Shown here: one piece after another, positions 19,942-28,671 of the stretch | Layout of the letters: every line of letters begins with the position of its first letter | Numbering within the stretch: position 1 is the first letter of the stretch | From: CAVVZJ01 sp963752755 | GTDB lineage: Bacteria; Planctomycetota; Planctomycetia; Isosphaerales; Isosphaeraceae | Direction: 5' to 3' | Assembly (NCBI GenBank): GCA_963752755.1 | Contig: CAVVZJ010000008.1 | Coordinates: 84,236 to 148,235, forward strand | DNA: 64,000 nt | Position numbers and translations under genes: made by a program | The notes under the pieces: model-generated | Seen by the model: the letters and a program-made list of their open reading frames with translations, nothing else | Told to the model about the DNA's origin: nothing | Databases searched by the model: none

Positions 19942-20307
19942 ATGCCCCGCAAATCGTTCGAGGACCTGAGCCCGGAGCAGCGTGCCCGCGTCGAGGCGTT
20001 CCGGGCCCGCCACCGCACCCCGGACGCCCGCGCCCGCGAGCGGGCCGACCGCGCGGCGATCCGTGCGGAATTCCCGCCCGCCACGGCCGACGCGGAAACC
20101 CTGGCCACGCTGGCCACGCTCCGGCAGGAGCGCGAGCGTCAGGGCCTCAGCCTGAGCGACGTCGCCGCCCGTTCGGGGATCGACCGGGCCACCCTCAGCA
20201 AGCTGGAGAACGGCCGCCAGCCGAACCCGACCCTGGCCACCCTCCGGCGCTATGCCGCCGCGATCGGCAAGCGGTTGGAGATCTCGATTCAGGAAGTGAG
20301 CCCGTAA
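19942..20307 (+). CDS. XRE-family antitoxin
   Basis: 121 residues. The N-terminal half is charged (SFEDLSPEQRARVEAFRARH); the C-terminal half is a helix-turn-helix, LRQERERQGLSLSDVAARSGIDRATLSKLENG, ending in RRYAAAIGKRLEISIQEV. It starts two bases after the BrnT-like toxin gene, the usual toxin-antitoxin arrangement, and should neutralise that toxin and repress the operon. It is a close paralogue of the XRE protein at 17028. Confidence 0.8.
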   Translation: MPRKSFEDLSPEQRARVEAFRARHRTPDARARERADRAAIRAEFPPATADAETLATLATLRQERERQGLSLSDVAARSGIDRATLSKLENGRQPNPTLATLRRYAAAIGKRLEISIQEVSP

Positions 20308-20315
20308 CCGCAGCA

Positions 20316-20439
20316 AGCGTCGGGTGCGTCGAGTTTTCGACAACGCTTTCACGAGCCCCATCCCGAGAAGCAGATCAGCAAGGCCCGGGTCCGCGCCGTG
20401 CGAGGCTTCCTCCTCAACGCGGGGGTCGAACCCTCATGA
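20316..20439 (+). pseudogene. hicA: HicA toxin, C-terminal remnant
   Basis: Just before hicB the frame reads SFRQRFHEPHPEKQISKARV and then RAVRGFLLNAGVEPS with a TGA at 20437-20439. This is the C-terminal half of the HicA double-stranded RNA-binding-like toxin fold, where HPHPEKQ-type motifs are typical. No start or N-terminal half can be found upstream; the XRE gene ends only a few bases away. The stop overlaps the hicB start (ATGA). The toxin is therefore probably inactive, leaving an orphan antitoxin. Confidence 0.6.
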
Positions 20440-20846
20440 TCCACTACAAGGGCTATACCGGGGTCGCCGAGGTGGACACCGAGGCCGGCCTCCTCTTCGG
20501 CCGGGTGATCGGTCTGCGCGACGTGATTACCTTCCAGGCCGAGACCCCCCGGCAACTCGTCGAGGAGTTCCACCGGTCGGTGGACTTCTACCTGGAGTTC
20601 TGTGCCTCCCGGGGCGAGCCCCCGGAGCGGCCCTACTCGGGCAACTTCCAGGTCCGCCTGAGCCCCGCCCTCCACCGCGACCTGGCCGTCGCGGCCGAGG
20701 CCCGCGGCCAGAGCCTCAACGCCTTCGTCGCCCAGACGCTCGCCACGGCCTTGCCTCCCCCCAAAGCCGCTCCCCCCACTCGCCGACAGCCCCCTCGACC
20801 CCCGACCGGCCCGCGCCGCCGGACCAAGCGGACCGGGACCACTTGA
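20436..20846 (+). CDS. hicB: HicB-family antitoxin
   Basis: 136 residues. MIHYKGYTGVAEVDTEAG, LLFGRVIGLRDVITFQAE and ELVEEFHRSVDFYLEF form the HicB fold. NFQVRLSPALHRDLAVAAEA with GQSLNAFVAQTLATAL is the C-terminal ribbon-helix-helix DNA-binding part. A Pro/Arg-rich tail of about 25 residues is extra. It overlaps the truncated hicA by four bases. With hicA degraded it may act only as a repressor. Confidence 0.85.
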   Translation: MIHYKGYTGVAEVDTEAGLLFGRVIGLRDVITFQAETPRQLVEEFHRSVDFYLEFCASRGEPPERPYSGNFQVRLSPALHRDLAVAAEARGQSLNAFVAQTLATALPPPKAAPPTRRQPPRPPTGPRRRTKRTGTT

Positions 20847-20927
20847 GCCATCGCACCCCCGGACGCCCGCTCACGCGAGCGGGCCGTCCGGGAAGCGGTG
20901 CGGTCGGAATCCCCGACAGCCGGTCTT

Positions 20928-21003
20928 ATACCGAATCACCTGGATCGGTTTCCGTTCCGGGCGTGCCACCCAGCAAAGACCACGCTTCCAGGCGATTCGG
21001 TAT
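20928..21003. repeat. 17-bp inverted repeat around a 42-base spacer
   Basis: Left arm ATACCGAATCACCTGGA (20928-20944) and right arm TCCAGGCGATTCGGTAT (20987-21003) are complementary except for one position. The right arm reaches the stop codon of the sigma-factor gene. It could be a shared terminator between the convergent hicB and sigma-factor genes or a very short MITE; there is no T-run. Confidence 0.55.
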
Positions 21004-22474
21004 TAACCCTCCGTCTCGTCCTGGCCACCCGCCGGTAGGCCGCGATCCGAGCCCCGGGAGTCGAGGATCTTCAGGACGCGATCGAGCTTTCGCTCCAGCT
21101 CCCGGAGGCGCCGCTCCTGGTCGGCCGGGGGCGGGGCCAGGGTGGCCTCAATCTCATCGGTGATGAGTTCCGGGTGCTTCGCGGCGAGCATGGCCCGCGT
21201 CCATCGGGCCATGACGATCATCGCCTTGGACTCGCCGAGCTGCCCGGTCAGTTGCTCGAACTCCTTCGTCACCTCCGCGACCAGCTTCGCCTGTTCTTCC
21301 GCCTCGGCAGCCCCCGGGCCAAGTTCGCGCGGCACTCCGAAGTTGACCTTCTGCAGCAACTCCATGTAGGCCCGGAGCCGGCCTTCGAGCCATTCCGACT
21401 GAAGTTCCGCGGTCGCCGCGGCTGCCTCGAACTCGCCCAGCATCCCGGTGACTTGCCGGATCGCCGCCATCTCCGCTTCGATCTCCACCATCTCCGCCTG
21501 CGCTGCCTGGAGCGGGTCCGGCCGGCCCTCGGGCGCCGGTTTGGATTCCGGAGCGGGCGGCTTCGCCGCCGGTTTCGGCCGGGGCTGGGTCTCCGGCTGG
21601 CTCGGGATTGCCTCGGGCGCCGAATCCTCGGGCCGGGATTGGGCCATCACGCCCACACCGAGGGTCGCCAGGCCGACCGCCAGCGCGGCGGTCATCGTCC
21701 ATCTCGCCATGATGAGTCTCCGGATCTCTCCATGAACCAGGGCACCGACCGCCGCCGGGACCGTCCCGGAGGCCGCGCGCCCCGCCGCGAGGCGGGCCGT
21801 CGCACTGATCAAGGTTTCCGCGATCCTCAGCCGGCCCGTTGGAGCGAGCAGGGCCACCGAGGGAGCCAGCCCGCGACGCTCCAGCCGACCCCGGAGCCGG
21901 TCGCGGGCTCGGGCCAGTCGGCTCTTGGCAGTTCCTACCGGGCAGCCGACCTGGCGGGCGGCCTCCTCGATCGACCGGCCCTCCAGGTGGCAGAGCACCA
22001 CCAACGCCCGTTGCGCCCCGGCAGCCGATCGATCTCCTCGTGCAAGACCGGCCCGAGGTCGTCGGGCTCCGGGCCTTCGATCCAGCCGGCCGCCCGCGAC
22101 GCCGCCCGCGTCTCCATCTCCGACCGACGACGACCGGCCTCCCGCGCCCGCAGGGCGACCCGCGACGCCACCCGATGGAGCCAGGGGCCGAGCGAGTCGC
22201 GCACCCAGAGCCCGCCGCCGCGCCGGGCGAGCACCAGAAAGGTCGCCTGGAAGGCATCGTCCGCCTCGGGCCCACGCCCCAGGACGCCCCGGCAGGTCCG
22301 CAAGACCATCGGCCCGTGCCGATCCACCAGGGCCGTGAAGGCGCGTTCGGCCGCCTCGCTCCGCTCCGCCGTGAATCGCCCCAGGAGTTGCCCGTCCGTC
22401 AGGCCCGACGTCGTCCCCTCATCGAATAACACCCCGAGGTGTTTCAGGACGGCCGATCCCCGCGGTTGTGCCAC
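21003..22474 (-). pseudogene. ECF RNA polymerase sigma factor with membrane-anchored C-terminal extension, one frame change
   Basis: The start near GTG 22474 is set by AAGGAGG eight bases upstream. Region 2 reads LLGRFTAERSEAAERAFTALVDRHGPMVL and DAFQATFLVLARRG. After a frame change near 22018 (one G short in a CCGGGGC run) region 4 follows: ALVVLCHLEGRSIEEAARQVGCPVGTAKSRLARAR. A C-terminal extension has one membrane helix (MTAALAVGLATLGVGVMAQ) and about 200 exported residues that are Pro/Glu rich and then coiled coil. This sigma architecture occurs in planctomycetes and suggests direct sensing of an envelope signal, though that is inference. Confidence 0.82.
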
Positions 22475-22702
22475 CAATCCATCCTCCTTGATTCGCCAAC
22501 CGACCCGAAACAACCCCGCCAGCGCCCACGTCCGCCGCGAGACCACGGTGAAAGGACCGCAACGGTGCCCTCACAGGAGTAAAGCCGCGTCGGTCGTCGC
22601 GGGTTCCCTCCAGCCCGGATTCTCCCACCAGCCTGCCCGCGCCACGACCCGCCCGGCGGAGCCTCGCCGAGCGGCCAGTCGGCCCGGCGGCGGCGAGTCC
22701 TC

Positions 22703-23101
22703 TTACGTGATCCGAAGGATGCGGCACGTCTCTTCGTAACTGCGTTCCAGGTCGAGCGGCACCGCGAGGTTCTCGGCGAGCCAGAGCGGCAGGGTCGGCA
22801 ACGGCTGGCCGAGCCCCAGGGGGTGCATCCAGGTCTCGAGTTGCCCACTCTCGCCGGTCCGCGCCCAGCGGCAGGAGACGGCGTAGAGCGGGCAGGGCCC
22901 GTCGGTCAGGGAGGGGTCGGTCTGGCCGAGGAGTTCCAGCAGATCGCTGTACAGGTTGGCGGTGCGGGTCGTGACCGGATCGACAATCGCGACGCAGACG
23001 CGATCCTGGATCAAGGCGGCGCATTTGGCGACGAAGGCGCGCCGATGTTCAGGCCGGTCCTTGTTGGCCGGGCTGACGAGTTCGACCGCCGCCACCAGCC
23101 G
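22703..23101 (-). pseudogene. DUF4058 protein, C-terminal part (interrupted by ISAs1 copy 1)
   Basis: Reads SGRRLVAAVELVSPANKDRPEHRRAF, RVCVAIVDPVTTRTANLY and ending DLERSYEETCRILRIT, the C-terminal half of DUF4058. Joining it to the piece at 24398-24733, with the IS and one copy of its 10-bp target duplication removed, restores a continuous 244-residue frame through VRVYDTRSGRRLVAAVE. Sequence before the junction in this strand belongs to the IS. DUF4058 has no known function; it is common in planctomycetes and cyanobacteria and resembles restriction-endonuclease-like folds. Confidence 0.85.
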
Positions 23102-23111
23102 GCGGCCCGAC

Positions 23112-24397
23112 CAGGGCCAGCGCACACTAACATGTTGAACCCATAACGACTTCCATCAAGAAGGCGTCGCTCCAGCCGCAGCTACGGCGTTTCATCACCA
23201 GACTCTGACGGCCCGGGTGCTGCTTCAACAGCGACAACGCGAACCGGTTCAACCACGACAAATTCTCTCGCAAGTGCCGCTCGCGGGTCCGCGAATGGTC
23301 TTCGCCAAACGTCATGTCCAACGTCCAATGACAACTGTTCTCAATGCTCCAATGGCCGCGAACCGCGCGGGCAAACCGCTTCACGTCCGACTCAAGGCTG
23401 CTGAGGTAATAGCGGACCTCGATCGTCTCCTTCCCGTCACGCCGGATGCTCGTCGTCGTCAACCCGATCGACTTCAGCCCCTTCCAGAGCAGGAACCCGG
23501 GCAGGTCCTTAGGGGTCGGCAGTTGAAGATAGGTTCGCACCTCCTCGCGTCCGTGCCCCGTCTCCGTGGTCACGTGCTCTCGTGCGGCGGCCAGGTCCCC
23601 CTCAAGTTGTTCGTCGATGTAGGCGATGACGGCTTGGTGCAGTGCCTCTTGGTTCCCCTTCAACGCCAGCACATAATCACCGCCTCCCGCGATGATCTGC
23701 TCGGCGATCGCCTTCTGCGTCCCCATCGCGTCGATCGTGATGATCGCCCCGTGGATGTCCACCAGCCGCAACAGTTCGGGGATCGCTGTGATCTCGTTCG
23801 ACTTCTCGGCACACGCGACCTGGCCCAGCGACAACCCGTATTCGCTGGCCCACACACTCACACAGTGCAATGCGCCCAGCCCGTGGCTGCGGTCATGACT
23901 GCGCCGTGCCGTCTTGCCGTCCACCGCCAGTACGGGCTGTTCCACGCCGGTCTGCGCGACCGCCTCGGCACGAAGCGACTTGAGCCAGTTGGCGAAGCAG
24001 GTCTGGAAGGCGGCCGGCTTCAGCGCCATCAGGACGCGGCGGAAGACGTCCTTGCGGGGAATGCCGTGGGGCAGGTGAAGGACCCCCAGGAGGAACTCTT
24101 CCTTCAGGGCGGCCCAACGGGCGATCGCGGTCGGGCCGCCCGCTCCGGCGAGCACCGCCAACAGCGCGATGACCAGGACACTGGCCAGGGGATGCCGCTG
24201 GTTGATCGTCGAGCGCGGGTCCTCCAGTTCCTGGAAGTGGACGACGACCTCATCGAGACCGACACGTCGAAGATCCCCCATGACTCCCCCCCAGTACAGC
24301 TTCGTGGAAGCGACACCGGGGAGGGTATACACAAAAACCAGCCAGGGCGCAAGCGTTACAGCTTATCAGGATTACCCATAAGTCTGCGCTGGCCCTG
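23112..24397. mobile_element. ISAs1-family insertion sequence, copy 1
   Basis: 1,286 bases. Ends are CAGGGCCAGCGCAC on the left and the complement ending GCTGGCCCTG on the right. The element is flanked by identical 10-base target duplications GCGGCCCGAC (23102-23111 and 24398-24407). The transposase at its centre appears identical to that of the copy at 37225-38510, which lies in the opposite orientation, so both insertions should be recent. Confidence 0.95.
23127..24281 (-). CDS. ISAs1-family transposase (copy 1)
   Basis: About 384 residues from MGDLRRVGLDEVVVHFQELEDPRS. It shows the ISAs1/DDE_Tnp_ISAs1 features: PVLAVDGKTARRSHDRS (first Asp), ITIDAMGTQKAIAEQI (second Asp), YVLALKGNQEALHQAV and HWSIENSCHWTLDMTFGEDHSR carrying the catalytic Glu. 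Intact, with no frame problems. An upstream in-frame start (17 codons earlier) is possible. It should catalyse excision and integration of its own element. Confidence 0.95.
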   Translation of the reverse strand: MGDLRRVGLDEVVVHFQELEDPRSTINQRHPLASVLVIALLAVLAGAGGPTAIARWAALKEEFLLGVLHLPHGIPRKDVFRRVLMALKPAAFQTCFANWLKSLRAEAVAQTGVEQPVLAVDGKTARRSHDRSHGLGALHCVSVWASEYGLSLGQVACAEKSNEITAIPELLRLVDIHGAIITIDAMGTQKAIAEQIIAGGGDYVLALKGNQEALHQAVIAYIDEQLEGDLAAAREHVTTETGHGREEVRTYLQLPTPKDLPGFLLWKGLKSIGLTTTSIRRDGKETIEVRYYLSSLESDVKRFARAVRGHWSIENSCHWTLDMTFGEDHSRTRERHLRENLSWLNRFALSLLKQHPGRQSLVMKRRSCGWSDAFLMEVVMGSTC

Positions 24398-24733
24398 GCG
24401 GCCCGACCGGGTATCATAGACGCGGACCTCGTACTCATCCCGGTTCGGCAGGTCGGTCGCGACGGCCAGAGTCGGCCTTGACGGCGACCAGGTCGCCGTC
24501 AAGGCCCCAACGTCGTGGCCCCGCTCGCCGGCCGCGGGAGCGGCTTCCTCGGCCTCGTAGGTCGCCACGTCAACCTCGATGGAGGAGCCGAGATGGATCT
24601 GCGGCTCGGCGACGTAGCGTCGGGGCAGATTCCGGTTGAGATCGATGACGATCATGGCCGGCCACTGGCCGTGGAGGCCATCCCACGATCTCCGGTCGGC
24701 GAGCGGTGGTCGGAAGTGATCGCGCAGCGGCAT
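24398..24733 (-). pseudogene. DUF4058 protein, N-terminal part (interrupted by ISAs1 copy 1)
   Basis: Begins MPLRDHFRPPLADRRSWDGLHGQWPAMIV at an ATG preceded by AAGGAGGGG. It continues RRYVAEPQIHLGSSIEVDVATYE and VRVYDTRSG, where the IS interrupts it. The remainder is at 22703-23101. It is related to the intact DUF4058 gene at 42570-43325, which has the alternative MPVHEWSRVEAG opening. Confidence 0.88.
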
Positions 24734-24853
24734 GACAGGCCCCTCCTTTCGGTCCAGCGTAACCGAAGGTCCGCCGGCTTTCCCAGGTCGTCCGCGACGG
24801 CTGGCCGGGGCCCATCGCCCCCGCCCGGCCCCTCGCCAACGTCCTCCGGCTCA

Positions 24854-25030
24854 GAGACTGTCCCGAAAGTGATGCGTAGCCCGAGGAAACGGGGACTGGC
24901 TCCGAGGTCTTCCGAGGTGCCTGTCCCCGTTTCCTCGGGCGGAGCGGCCGGGTCAAGGGGACAGGCACCGGCCGAAGACGTCCGGAGCCAGTCCCCTTGA
25001 CCCGGCCAAGCGGACTTTCGGGACAGTCTC
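24854..25030. mobile_element. MITE with 17-bp terminal inverted repeats
   Basis: The 177-base element begins GAGACTGTCCCGAAAGT and ends with its exact complement; TCA lies on both sides (24851-24853, 25031-25033). Inside are two long GC-rich hairpins, one built on CCCGAGGAAACGGGGACTGG and its complement, one on GGGTCAAGGGGACAGGCACC-like arms. There is no coding capacity. The TCA duplication and end sequence suggest it is mobilised by an IS5-type transposase. Confidence 0.75.
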
Positions 25031-25034
25031 TCAG

Positions 25035-26499
25035 TTCGACTGGTGCACTTTCTCGGCCCTATGCCGCTGAGGCGAGGGCCGAGTATAAGGTCTCTCGAAT
25101 TGGGACGGGTAGTTTTTCGAGATCCGCCCCATTCTCAAGCTGTGCAAAAACACCCTCCGACCAGATCCACCGCCGTACAACTGTCAGGGCGTCGGAGAAC
25201 GTCACCCCCGTCTTGCCTGGCCACTCGATGCGCCCGATCCGGCGGTCCTCGGGCAAATTGTGGTAGAGCATCGCGACGATCGAGTACAGCCCGAACAGGC
25301 ACGAGGTTTCACGCAGCACCGAGGCTCGGCACCACGGACGTACGCTCTCCACGTGGAGACACGAATGGGCTTCCTGGAAGGTGGTTTCAATGTTCCATCT
25401 CCCTGTGTAATAACGGATCATCTGCTCGGTGCTGAGTCGGATGTCCGTGGTGTAGAGGTATTCGTCGCGATGCGTACCTTCGCGGTCACGCACGAAGACC
25501 CAGAGGATGGGGACCAGGCCCTCACCCGATTTGTACCAGTGACCCCGGCCGCCGCGGGTCTCGACGCGGCGCGTGCCCCCGCCATACCAACCGACCGTGC
25601 GACGCTGGAATCGTCGGGCGGCCGAAACCGCCTCGCGTGGCTTGGGGAGCCGCTGTCCCTTGACTCGTGGGCGGCCGTTGCCGGTGTAAGGCGGAGGAGG
25701 CTCGAACAGGTTGGCCTCGGGATGGAGTTTGCTGACCAGGGCCAGCCGTCTGCGGTGGTGATGACAGAACCGAGCCACCTCATGAGTGCCATAGGCCGAG
25801 TCGCCCACCAACACGAATCGGCGGTCGGGGAACCACCGGAGCATCAGCCGGAGCAACCGGATCATGTGCTGGGCCGGCGTCCGGTGCCGACGGCGTTGGC
25901 GACGGTCGTTCTCCTCGGACTGATAGAGGGCGACCAGAACGGGCAACGCCCAGGGACGGTTGGCGAACGGGAAGCGGATGAGGACGGCGAGCACAACCCA
26001 CTTGTGGCCGTACCTCCAGGCGGTAAAGGCATGCGAGGAACGAACCGGATCGCGATGCCGGGCCTTGCCATAGACATGAGGCCCGGGATGTCCGAAGACG
26101 GTGTCATCGCCGACCAGGACAACCGGGAGGTCCTCCGGGAGCAGGGTGAAGACCTGTCGGATCAGAGCGCAAGCCAGGCGGAGCAAGGACCAACGCGATT
26201 TGGAGAAGACGCGACGGTAGCTGGAACTATGTCCGGTCGCGAGCGTTCCGACGGTTCGGAGCAGGTTGGAGACCGTGCGAGGTCCGCGCGTGATGATGGC
26301 GGATCCGAGCAGGAGGAGAAATCGCTGAGAGGTGGGCTGCGAGAAGACGGGAGCGAAGGAAAGCAGTAACGGCAGGGCGTGATCCGGTAGAATCGACATG
26401 GCGTCCGTCCTCGGTCGGTTTCCTGAGAAGTCGGTTCAACTCCCCAGAGTACCGCCGAGGCGGACCCAACTCAGACTCAGAAAAAGTGCACCAGTCGAG
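25035..26499. mobile_element. IS701-like insertion sequence
   Basis: 1,465 bases with ends TTCGACTGGTGCACTTT and the complementary AAAGTGCACCAGTCGAG (one terminal mismatch). CTCAG is duplicated on both sides (25030-25034, 26500-26504). It has inserted exactly at the junction between the MITE on its left and the IS5 element on its right, so it is younger than both. Confidence 0.85.
25059..26399 (-). CDS. DDE transposase (IS701-like)
   Basis: 446 residues, intact. The catalytic core shows VVLVGDDTVFGHPGPHVYGK (first Asp), RRFVLVGDSAYGTHEVARF (second Asp) and YYTGRWNIETTFQEAHSCL (Glu, in the Y-x-x-R-W-x-I-E form). The Arg/Pro-rich middle (RPRVKGQRLPKPREAV) is usual in this DDE_5-type group. It resembles transposases common in planctomycetes. 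Family placement within IS4/IS701 is tentative. Confidence 0.85.
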   Translation of the reverse strand: MSILPDHALPLLLSFAPVFSQPTSQRFLLLLGSAIITRGPRTVSNLLRTVGTLATGHSSSYRRVFSKSRWSLLRLACALIRQVFTLLPEDLPVVLVGDDTVFGHPGPHVYGKARHRDPVRSSHAFTAWRYGHKWVVLAVLIRFPFANRPWALPVLVALYQSEENDRRQRRRHRTPAQHMIRLLRLMLRWFPDRRFVLVGDSAYGTHEVARFCHHHRRRLALVSKLHPEANLFEPPPPYTGNGRPRVKGQRLPKPREAVSAARRFQRRTVGWYGGGTRRVETRGGRGHWYKSGEGLVPILWVFVRDREGTHRDEYLYTTDIRLSTEQMIRYYTGRWNIETTFQEAHSCLHVESVRPWCRASVLRETSCLFGLYSIVAMLYHNLPEDRRIGRIEWPGKTGVTFSDALTVVRRWIWSEGVFAQLENGADLEKLPVPIRETLYSALASAA

Positions 26500-26503
26500 C
26501 TCA

Positions 26504-27543
26504 GAGGCTATCCCGGAATTCGGGATGTTCGTAAACTCTTCATCACCAAGGAGATTCACAGGATACACCGACGACGGAGCATACCCCGATGCGTAAGCCC
26601 TACCCCTCCGACCTGACCGACCAGCAGTGGGCGATCATCGAGCCCCTGATCCCGGTCCACAACGTGGGTCGGCCCCGGATCAACGACATGCGGGAGGTGC
26701 TCAACGCCATCTTCTACCTGAATCGGTCCGGGTGCCAGTGGGACATGCTCCCCCACGACCTGGCGGCCAGGAGCACCGTCTACAACCACTTCGCCCAGTG
26801 GCGGGACGACGGCACCTGGCAACGGATCAGGGACGCCCCGCGGCAACAGGTCCGTGTCGCCGGCGGTCACGACCCCAGCCCGAGCGTGGCCAGCATCGAC
26901 AGCCAGACGGTCAAGGCGACCGAGGTCGCCGACTGCCGGGGGTACGACGGGGGCAAGAAGATCACCGGGAGGAAGCGGCATATCCTCGTGGACAAGCTGG
27001 GGTTGCTGCTGGTCGTCGTGGTGTCGATGGCGTCGGCCGACGACGGCACCTTCGCCCCCAAGGTGCTCTCCCGGATGACCGCCGAGCACCGGACACGGCT
27101 GAGGAACATCTGGGCCGACGGGAAGTACCGCAACCACTCGCTCAACGCCTGGTTGATCGAGGCCAAAGCGGGGTACGAGATCGAGGTGGTCGGGCGTCCG
27201 AAGGGGAGTGTCGGGTTCGTGGAACAGCCACAGCGGTACGTGGTGGAGCGGACGTTCGCCTGGATCGGCCGATACCGGCGGCACAGCCGGGACTACGAGC
27301 GGTTCACGAGGTCGAGTGAGGCGATGGTCAAGGTCAGCTCGGTTCATCGCATGCTCAGGCTATTGAAAAAGGATGAATCGATGAAGCCCATCCCGTTCAA
27401 ATACCGGGAATCACAGGGAATAATTACGGGATAGCCTCTCAGCTCGGTTCATCGCATGCTCAGGCTATTGAAAAAGGATGAATCGATGAAGCCCATCCCG
27501 TTCAAATACCGGGAATCACAGGGAATAATTACGGGATAGCCTC
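26504..27543. mobile_element. IS5-family insertion sequence with duplicated right end
   Basis: Left end GAGGCTATCCCGGAATT; right end AATTACGGGATAGCCTC, complementary except for one base. TCA flanks it on both sides (26501-26503, 27544-27546). The right-most 105 bases, including the inverted repeat and the transposase C-terminus, occur twice in tandem, giving two potential right ends (27438 and 27543). The TCA on the right is also the stop codon of the sulfotransferase gene. Confidence 0.88.
26589..27434 (+). CDS. IS5-family transposase
   Basis: 281 residues from MRKPYPSDLTDQQWAIIEPLIP. It contains the N-terminal DUF4096-like region (LNAIFYLNRSGCQWDMLPHDL), SIDSQTVKATEVADCRGYDGGKKITGRKRHI (first Asp), IWADGKYRNHSL (second Asp) and the DDE glutamate in YVVERTFAWIGRYRRHSRDYER. 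The last about 30 residues are encoded in the tandemly duplicated 105-bp unit. Ribosome-binding site is not evident. Intact. Confidence 0.93.
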   Translation: MRKPYPSDLTDQQWAIIEPLIPVHNVGRPRINDMREVLNAIFYLNRSGCQWDMLPHDLAARSTVYNHFAQWRDDGTWQRIRDAPRQQVRVAGGHDPSPSVASIDSQTVKATEVADCRGYDGGKKITGRKRHILVDKLGLLLVVVVSMASADDGTFAPKVLSRMTAEHRTRLRNIWADGKYRNHSLNAWLIEAKAGYEIEVVGRPKGSVGFVEQPQRYVVERTFAWIGRYRRHSRDYERFTRSSEAMVKVSSVHRMLRLLKKDESMKPIPFKYRESQGIITG

Positions 27544-27545
27544 TC
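27336..27545. repeat. 105-bp tandem duplication of the IS5 right end
   Basis: The unit starting AGCTCGGTTCATCGCATGCT and ending GGGATAGCCTCTC occurs at 27336-27440 and again at 27441-27545 with no difference that I can see. The first copy lies in the transposase gene and includes its stop codon; the second is non-coding. It probably arose by slippage or an aborted transposition. Confidence 0.9.
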
Positions 27546-28440
27546 AGTGCGCCAGGGTCGAGGCGCCGGCCGGGGCGTAGCCCCAGCGGGGCAGTTCCTC
27601 GGCCAGGGACGTCTCGAGCAGCTCGGCCTGGCGGGCGGTGAGATGCCGGCGCCACTTGTCGTTGGCGCTGCGGAGCCCGAACCCCTCGATGATCCGGCGG
27701 AACCGGGGCGAGAAGTCCAGCTCGCAGAAGTCCAGGGCCCGCTGGAAGACCCCGATCGGATCGGCGGTCAGATCCTCGTAGCGGATTTCCTGATAACGGG
27801 CCGGATCGACCGCGTTGCGGGTCTCCGCGTAGGAGGCCATCAGGATCTTCCAGTGGATCGCCGCCAGCACGACGAACGAGCGGTCGGAACGCTCCCACTC
27901 CTCGGCGTGCTCGGGCGACAGGTCGCCCCAGCGCCACTGGCGCGGGCCGAGCCAGCCGCGCCAGAACTCGACGTCGAGCAGCGAGTTGGCCACGGCCCGG
28001 CCGTCGCGGACGATGTGGACGAACCGGGCGTCGGGGAAGATCTGGGACAGGTAGCCGACCCGGGGCCAGCCCGTCAACTTCACCAGCCACCGCGGCCGAC
28101 GCCGGGTCAGCCGCTCACCGACCGCCGCCACCAGCCGACGCGCCTGCTCCGGCCGCACGTCGTCGGCCCGCAGGTCGCGGCAGACCTCGCTGAAGCCGGG
28201 GATGTGGTGCTCCCAGAACTCCCAGCACTCCGACGGCCAGAGCAACCGCGCCATCACCCGGCCCGTGGGGTCGCCATCCGCCAGCCGCAAGCCCCAACGG
28301 TGCCAGCCGGCCGACCCCGGAAACCGCCGGCTGCCTTCGTGGAGGAAGTTCACCCGCTCGTGATGGGTGAAGATCCGATGAAACACGGTCGAGCCGCTAC
28401 GGCCCGTCCCGATGAGGAAGATCGGCCGGTCAGGTTTCAT
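27544..28440 (-). CDS. Sulfotransferase family protein
   Basis: 298 residues from MKPDRPIFLIGTGRSGSTVFHRIF, the PAPS 5'-phosphosulfate loop near residue 10. The 3'-phosphate site is FVHIVRDGRAVANSLLDVEFW. YQEIRYEDLTADPIGVFQRAL and the C-terminal SANDKWRRHLTARQAELLE are typical of Sulfotransfer_3 proteins. It should move sulfate from PAPS onto a carbohydrate or other acceptor. Start ATG 28440 has AAGGA upstream. The stop codon TGA coincides with the IS5 target duplication, so the insertion stopped exactly at the end of the gene. A role in decorating surface sugar is plausible from context only. Confidence 0.88.
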   Translation of the reverse strand: MKPDRPIFLIGTGRSGSTVFHRIFTHHERVNFLHEGSRRFPGSAGWHRWGLRLADGDPTGRVMARLLWPSECWEFWEHHIPGFSEVCRDLRADDVRPEQARRLVAAVGERLTRRRPRWLVKLTGWPRVGYLSQIFPDARFVHIVRDGRAVANSLLDVEFWRGWLGPRQWRWGDLSPEHAEEWERSDRSFVVLAAIHWKILMASYAETRNAVDPARYQEIRYEDLTADPIGVFQRALDFCELDFSPRFRRIIEGFGLRSANDKWRRHLTARQAELLETSLAEELPRWGYAPAGASTLAH

Positions 28441-28671
28441 TTTGGTCCTTGTCTCCACCCGACATCGGGCAACTCAAAGTTGATTTGACCACCATCGTCT
28501 TGATCCGATTGAGGCCCCCGTGAGCCGGTGATCCGGTCGTCCGGCTCACGGCTGCCCTCGGGCATAGCAATTCTTGTTCCGTTTGATTCGAAAAGACCCG
28601 CGACGTCGTAAATCCGAAGCTCTGGTCCCGACCCGGCCTTCACCAGCTTGCCCCTTTCCCGCGCACGCCCC

